From: an uncultured euryarchaeote
Lineage (GTDB): Archaea > Nanohalarchaeota > Nanosalinia > Nanosalinales > Nanosalinaceae
NCBI GenBank assembly: GCA_937132175.1
Contig: CAKZNU010000147.1
Location: 1 to 8,219, forward strand
Length of the DNA stretch: 8,219 nucleotides
Direction: 5' to 3'
The notes beneath the pieces were generated by a model. That model had not been told where the DNA came from. It did not search any database and was given only the letters and a program-made list of their open reading frames with translations. A program made the translations under genes and the position numbers. Of this stretch, positions 5,718 to 8,219 are shown one piece after another (the stretch's first letter is position 1; every line of letters starts with the position of its first letter).

Positions 5718-8219
5718 ATGACACAGGACCTGGGCGAGAATCTTGCTTCGGTGGAGGAAAAGTGGCAGGACAGATGGGAGGCGGAGAGCATCTACGAGGC
5801 GGATCCGTCGAACGAGGACAAGTTCTACATCACGGTTGCGTATCCGTATCCTAGCGGGGGTATGCATATCGGCCATGTAGGGACTTATACGTTGCCGGAT
5901 GTCTTCGCCAGGTTCAAACGTATGCAGGGTTACAATGTTCTGTTTCCGATGGCGTGGCATGTTACCGGAACACCTATTATCGGGGCTCTGGAGCGTCTGA
6001 AGGACGGTGAAGACGAGCAGTGGGAGACCCTGACCGATGTCTACGGAGTTCCTGAGGAGGATCTTGAGGCCATGGAGGAGCCAATGGATTACGCCAACTA
6101 CTTTATCGAGAACTCGTACAAGCCAAACATGAGGGATCTTGGTTTCTCCGTTGACTGGCGCAGGGAGTTTACTACGAACGATGACCAGTATCAGCGCTTT
6201 ATCCAGTGGCAGTACAGGAGGCTTCGGGAGAAGGGACTGGTGAAACAGGGCCTGCATCCGACTAAGTACTGCCTTAACGACAAGAATCCTGTTACGACAC
6301 ATGATCTGCTTGAGGGAGAGGACGCAGAGAAACAGGAGTACTCACTGGTAAAGTTCAGAGGAGAGATAGACGGCGAGGAAGTAGTCTTTCCGACGGCGAC
6401 GCTGCGGCCTGAAACCGTCTTCGGCGTAACACATACAGTTATAGACCATACCTCGACCTACAGACTCATAGAGGTAGACGGAGAGAAATGGCTTGTAAGC
6501 GAGGAGGCAGAGGAAAAGCTCAAGCTACAGGACCATGATATACATGAGGTAAGAGAGGTCCCTGCCGAAGAGATCGTAGGGGAGTACGTAAAGAATCCTG
6601 TAACCGACGAGGAAGTCATGTTTCTGCCGGCGGAGTTCGTCGATACCGACTCCGGAACCGGTCTTGTAATGTCCGTACCTGCACATGCACCTTATGACTG
6701 GATCTCACTTCAGGACCTCAAAGAGTCTGAGTCCCTTCTGAAGCAACACGGTATCTCGCCGAATGAAGTCAGAAGGATCGAACCTAAACAGATTATCAAC
6801 ACGGAGGAATACACCGGTATGCCGGCGGAAGAGGCATGCAGCAAGTACGGTGTAGAGTCCCAAGGAGACGAGGAGGCTCTGGAGGAAGCCACCGACGAGG
6901 TCTACGAGAAGGAGTTCCATGAAGGCCGTCTCAACGGCTCCTGTGGAGACCACGCCTCGCAGAAGGTAAACTCTGTAAAGGACGTACTTACAGAGGAGTT
7001 TGAGTCCAAGGGTTGCTTCTCCTCGATGTATGACTTCTCCGAAGAGGTTAGATGCAGATGTGGTGGAAAGGTCATCGTTTCCATGCAGGAGTCATGGTTC
7101 CTGGAGTACGGAGATCCTGGATGGAAGGACGACGTACAGAACCTTCTGAACGATATAGATATCATTCCGGAGGAGAAACGTGAGGACTACGAACACACTG
7201 TAGACTGGGTAGAGTCCTGGCCTGCGATAAGAAACTTCGGGCTCGGAACCAAGCTGCCCTTCGACGAAGACTTCGTCGTAGAGCCTCTCTCTGACTCCAC
7301 GATCTACATGGCTTTCTACACGATAAAGAACATAATTGAAGACGTGGATCCGGAGAAGCTGGAGCCAGAGTTCTTTGACTACGTCTTCAGCGGAGAAGGC
7401 TCCCTGGAAGAGGTCTCGGAGTCTACAGGAATCGAGAACGACACTGTAGAAAAGGCGAGAGAAAGCTTTGATTACTGGTATCCTCTGGACTACAGAACCT
7501 CGGCTTATCCCCTCATCCAGAACCATCTAACCTTCATGATGTACCATCACAAGGCCCTCTTCGGCGAGAAGTACCAGCCACAGGGCATAGCAACCTGGGG
7601 CCTCGGAAAGCTTGAAGGCAAAAAGATGTCGAGCTCAAAGGGACACGTAAAGCTTCCGGACAACGCCATCGAGGAGTACGGCGCCGACACAACAAGGTTC
7701 TTCATCTTTGCCTCAAGAGAACCATGGCAGGACTTTAACTGGACGGAAGACGATGTACAGGACTACCACAACAAGATCATGAGCTTTTACACCCGCAGCA
7801 TCGAGATGCATAGCTCGGGCGTACAGAGAGAGATGAACCAGATGGACAGGTACGTCATGTCCAGACTGCAGAAAATCATCCAAGATGCAACGGAAGGCCT
7901 CGAGGAGTTCCAGACCCGGAAAGCCGGCCTCAACGCCTTCTTCGAGCTTAACTCCCTCGTAAACAAGTACAGGGACAGGGAAGAGGATCTCAACCAGCAG
8001 GTGACGTCCCGAATAGTCGAGACCCAGGTACGTCTCATGGCGCCTTTTACACCTCATATATGTGAGGAAATCTGGAGCGAGATCGGCGGCGAAGGATTCG
8101 TCTCCGAGGCACAGTGGCCGGAGCCACAGGAAAAGTTCAAGGACGAAGAAGCCGAGGCAGCAATAAATTACCTGGACCGGGTCGCAGACGACATCCGTGA
8201 GGTTGAAGGCCTCGTAGAC
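5718..8219 (+). CDS. leuS: Leucyl-tRNA synthetase (3' end outside window)
   Basis: The frame is open from the ATG at 5718 to the right edge, giving 834 codons without a stop or frameshift. This class I synthetase charges tRNA-Leu with leucine in the cytoplasm. The ATP-binding HIGH motif is His50-His53, inside PSGGMHIGHVGTY. The inserted CP1 editing domain shows its Thr-rich loop TATLRPET (226-233) and GTGLVMSVPAHAPYD (313-327) with the editing-site Asp327. CRCGG (446-450) looks like half of a zinc knuckle, and WFLEYGDPGWK follows it. The second ATP motif is KKMSSS (635-640), the usual KMSKS place. The anticodon-binding helices have begun by about residue 690. The arrangement is of the archaeal/eukaryal type, normally about 930-970 residues, so roughly 100-130 C-terminal residues are missing. 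An in-frame TAA at 5706 fixes the start. Acidic residues are frequent, as in salt-adapted proteins. Codon third-base use changes abruptly near codon 194. Confidence 0.96.
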   Translation, partial: MTQDLGENLASVEEKWQDRWEAESIYEADPSNEDKFYITVAYPYPSGGMHIGHVGTYTLPDVFARFKRMQGYNVLFPMAWHVTGTPIIGALERLKDGEDEQWETLTDVYGVPEEDLEAMEEPMDYANYFIENSYKPNMRDLGFSVDWRREFTTNDDQYQRFIQWQYRRLREKGLVKQGLHPTKYCLNDKNPVTTHDLLEGEDAEKQEYSLVKFRGEIDGEEVVFPTATLRPETVFGVTHTVIDHTSTYRLIEVDGEKWLVSEEAEEKLKLQDHDIHEVREVPAEEIVGEYVKNPVTDEEVMFLPAEFVDTDSGTGLVMSVPAHAPYDWISLQDLKESESLLKQHGISPNEVRRIEPKQIINTEEYTGMPAEEACSKYGVESQGDEEALEEATDEVYEKEFHEGRLNGSCGDHASQKVNSVKDVLTEEFESKGCFSSMYDFSEEVRCRCGGKVIVSMQESWFLEYGDPGWKDDVQNLLNDIDIIPEEKREDYEHTVDWVESWPAIRNFGLGTKLPFDEDFVVEPLSDSTIYMAFYTIKNIIEDVDPEKLEPEFFDYVFSGEGSLEEVSESTGIENDTVEKARESFDYWYPLDYRTSAYPLIQNHLTFMMYHHKALFGEKYQPQGIATWGLGKLEGKKMSSSKGHVKLPDNAIEEYGADTTRFFIFASREPWQDFNWTEDDVQDYHNKIMSFYTRSIEMHSSGVQREMNQMDRYVMSRLQKIIQDATEGLEEFQTRKAGLNAFFELNSLVNKYRDREEDLNQQVTSRIVETQVRLMAPFTPHICEEIWSEIGGEGFVSEAQWPEPQEKFKDEEAEAAINYLDRVADDIREVEGLVD

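Noticed and set aside
5592..6302. Minus-strand open frame of 236 codons opposite the start of leuS and the promoter region
   Set aside because: It lies almost wholly antisense to the well-conserved leuS N-terminal region with the HIGH motif, and its translation has no recognisable domain and an unusual composition.
7092..7526. Minus-strand open frames inside leuS, including this one and 7713-8057
   Set aside because: They are antisense shadows of leuS, caused by its codon usage; the sense frame carries the conserved synthetase motifs throughout.

Overview
The window looks archaeal. The evidence is an archaeal-type triosephosphate isomerase tail, an ADP-dependent sugar-kinase homologue, MinD-type ATPases, an archaeal/eukaryal-type leucyl-tRNA synthetase, and TATA-like boxes placed about 20-28 bases before start codons, as expected for leaderless transcripts. 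The proteins are rich in Asp and Glu, suggesting a salt-adapted cell. The tight packing, short genes and MinD style remind me of DPANN archaea of the Nanohaloarchaeota kind; this is inference, not a database result.

Layout. Bases 2-70 (+) hold the last codons of a probable triosephosphate isomerase. It overlaps by ATGA a complete ADP-dependent phosphofructokinase/glucokinase-like gene (67-1335, +) whose usual catalytic motifs are altered. Tail to tail with it, and overlapping by 24 bases, is a minus-strand block read right to left: a glycine-rich secreted protein (5589 to 4279), two tandem MinD-like ATPases (4227 to 3451 and 3411 to 2650) and a phosphomannomutase/phosphoglucomutase (2640 to 1312). 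After a 128-base divergent promoter region, leucyl-tRNA synthetase (leuS) runs on the plus strand from 5718 off the right edge; 834 codons are visible, with no stop.

How the genes fit. The isomerase, the kinase-like protein and the hexose-phosphate mutase all belong to central sugar-phosphate metabolism (glycolysis/gluconeogenesis and sugar-nucleotide supply). The MinD pair are membrane-positioning-type ATPases and may share transcription with the mutase. The secreted protein carries a domain resembling the glycine-rich extracellular domain of the animal receptor kinases ALK and LTK, and is the most unusual product here.

Main points for a second look: the ALK/LTK-like archaeal surface protein; the kinase homologue with a missing GXGD aspartate and altered HXE/NXXE motifs; a block of about 0.9 kb (roughly 5400-6300) where strand-specific codon third-base bias is reversed regardless of gene direction; and two MinD paralogues that both carry DxN instead of DxD.
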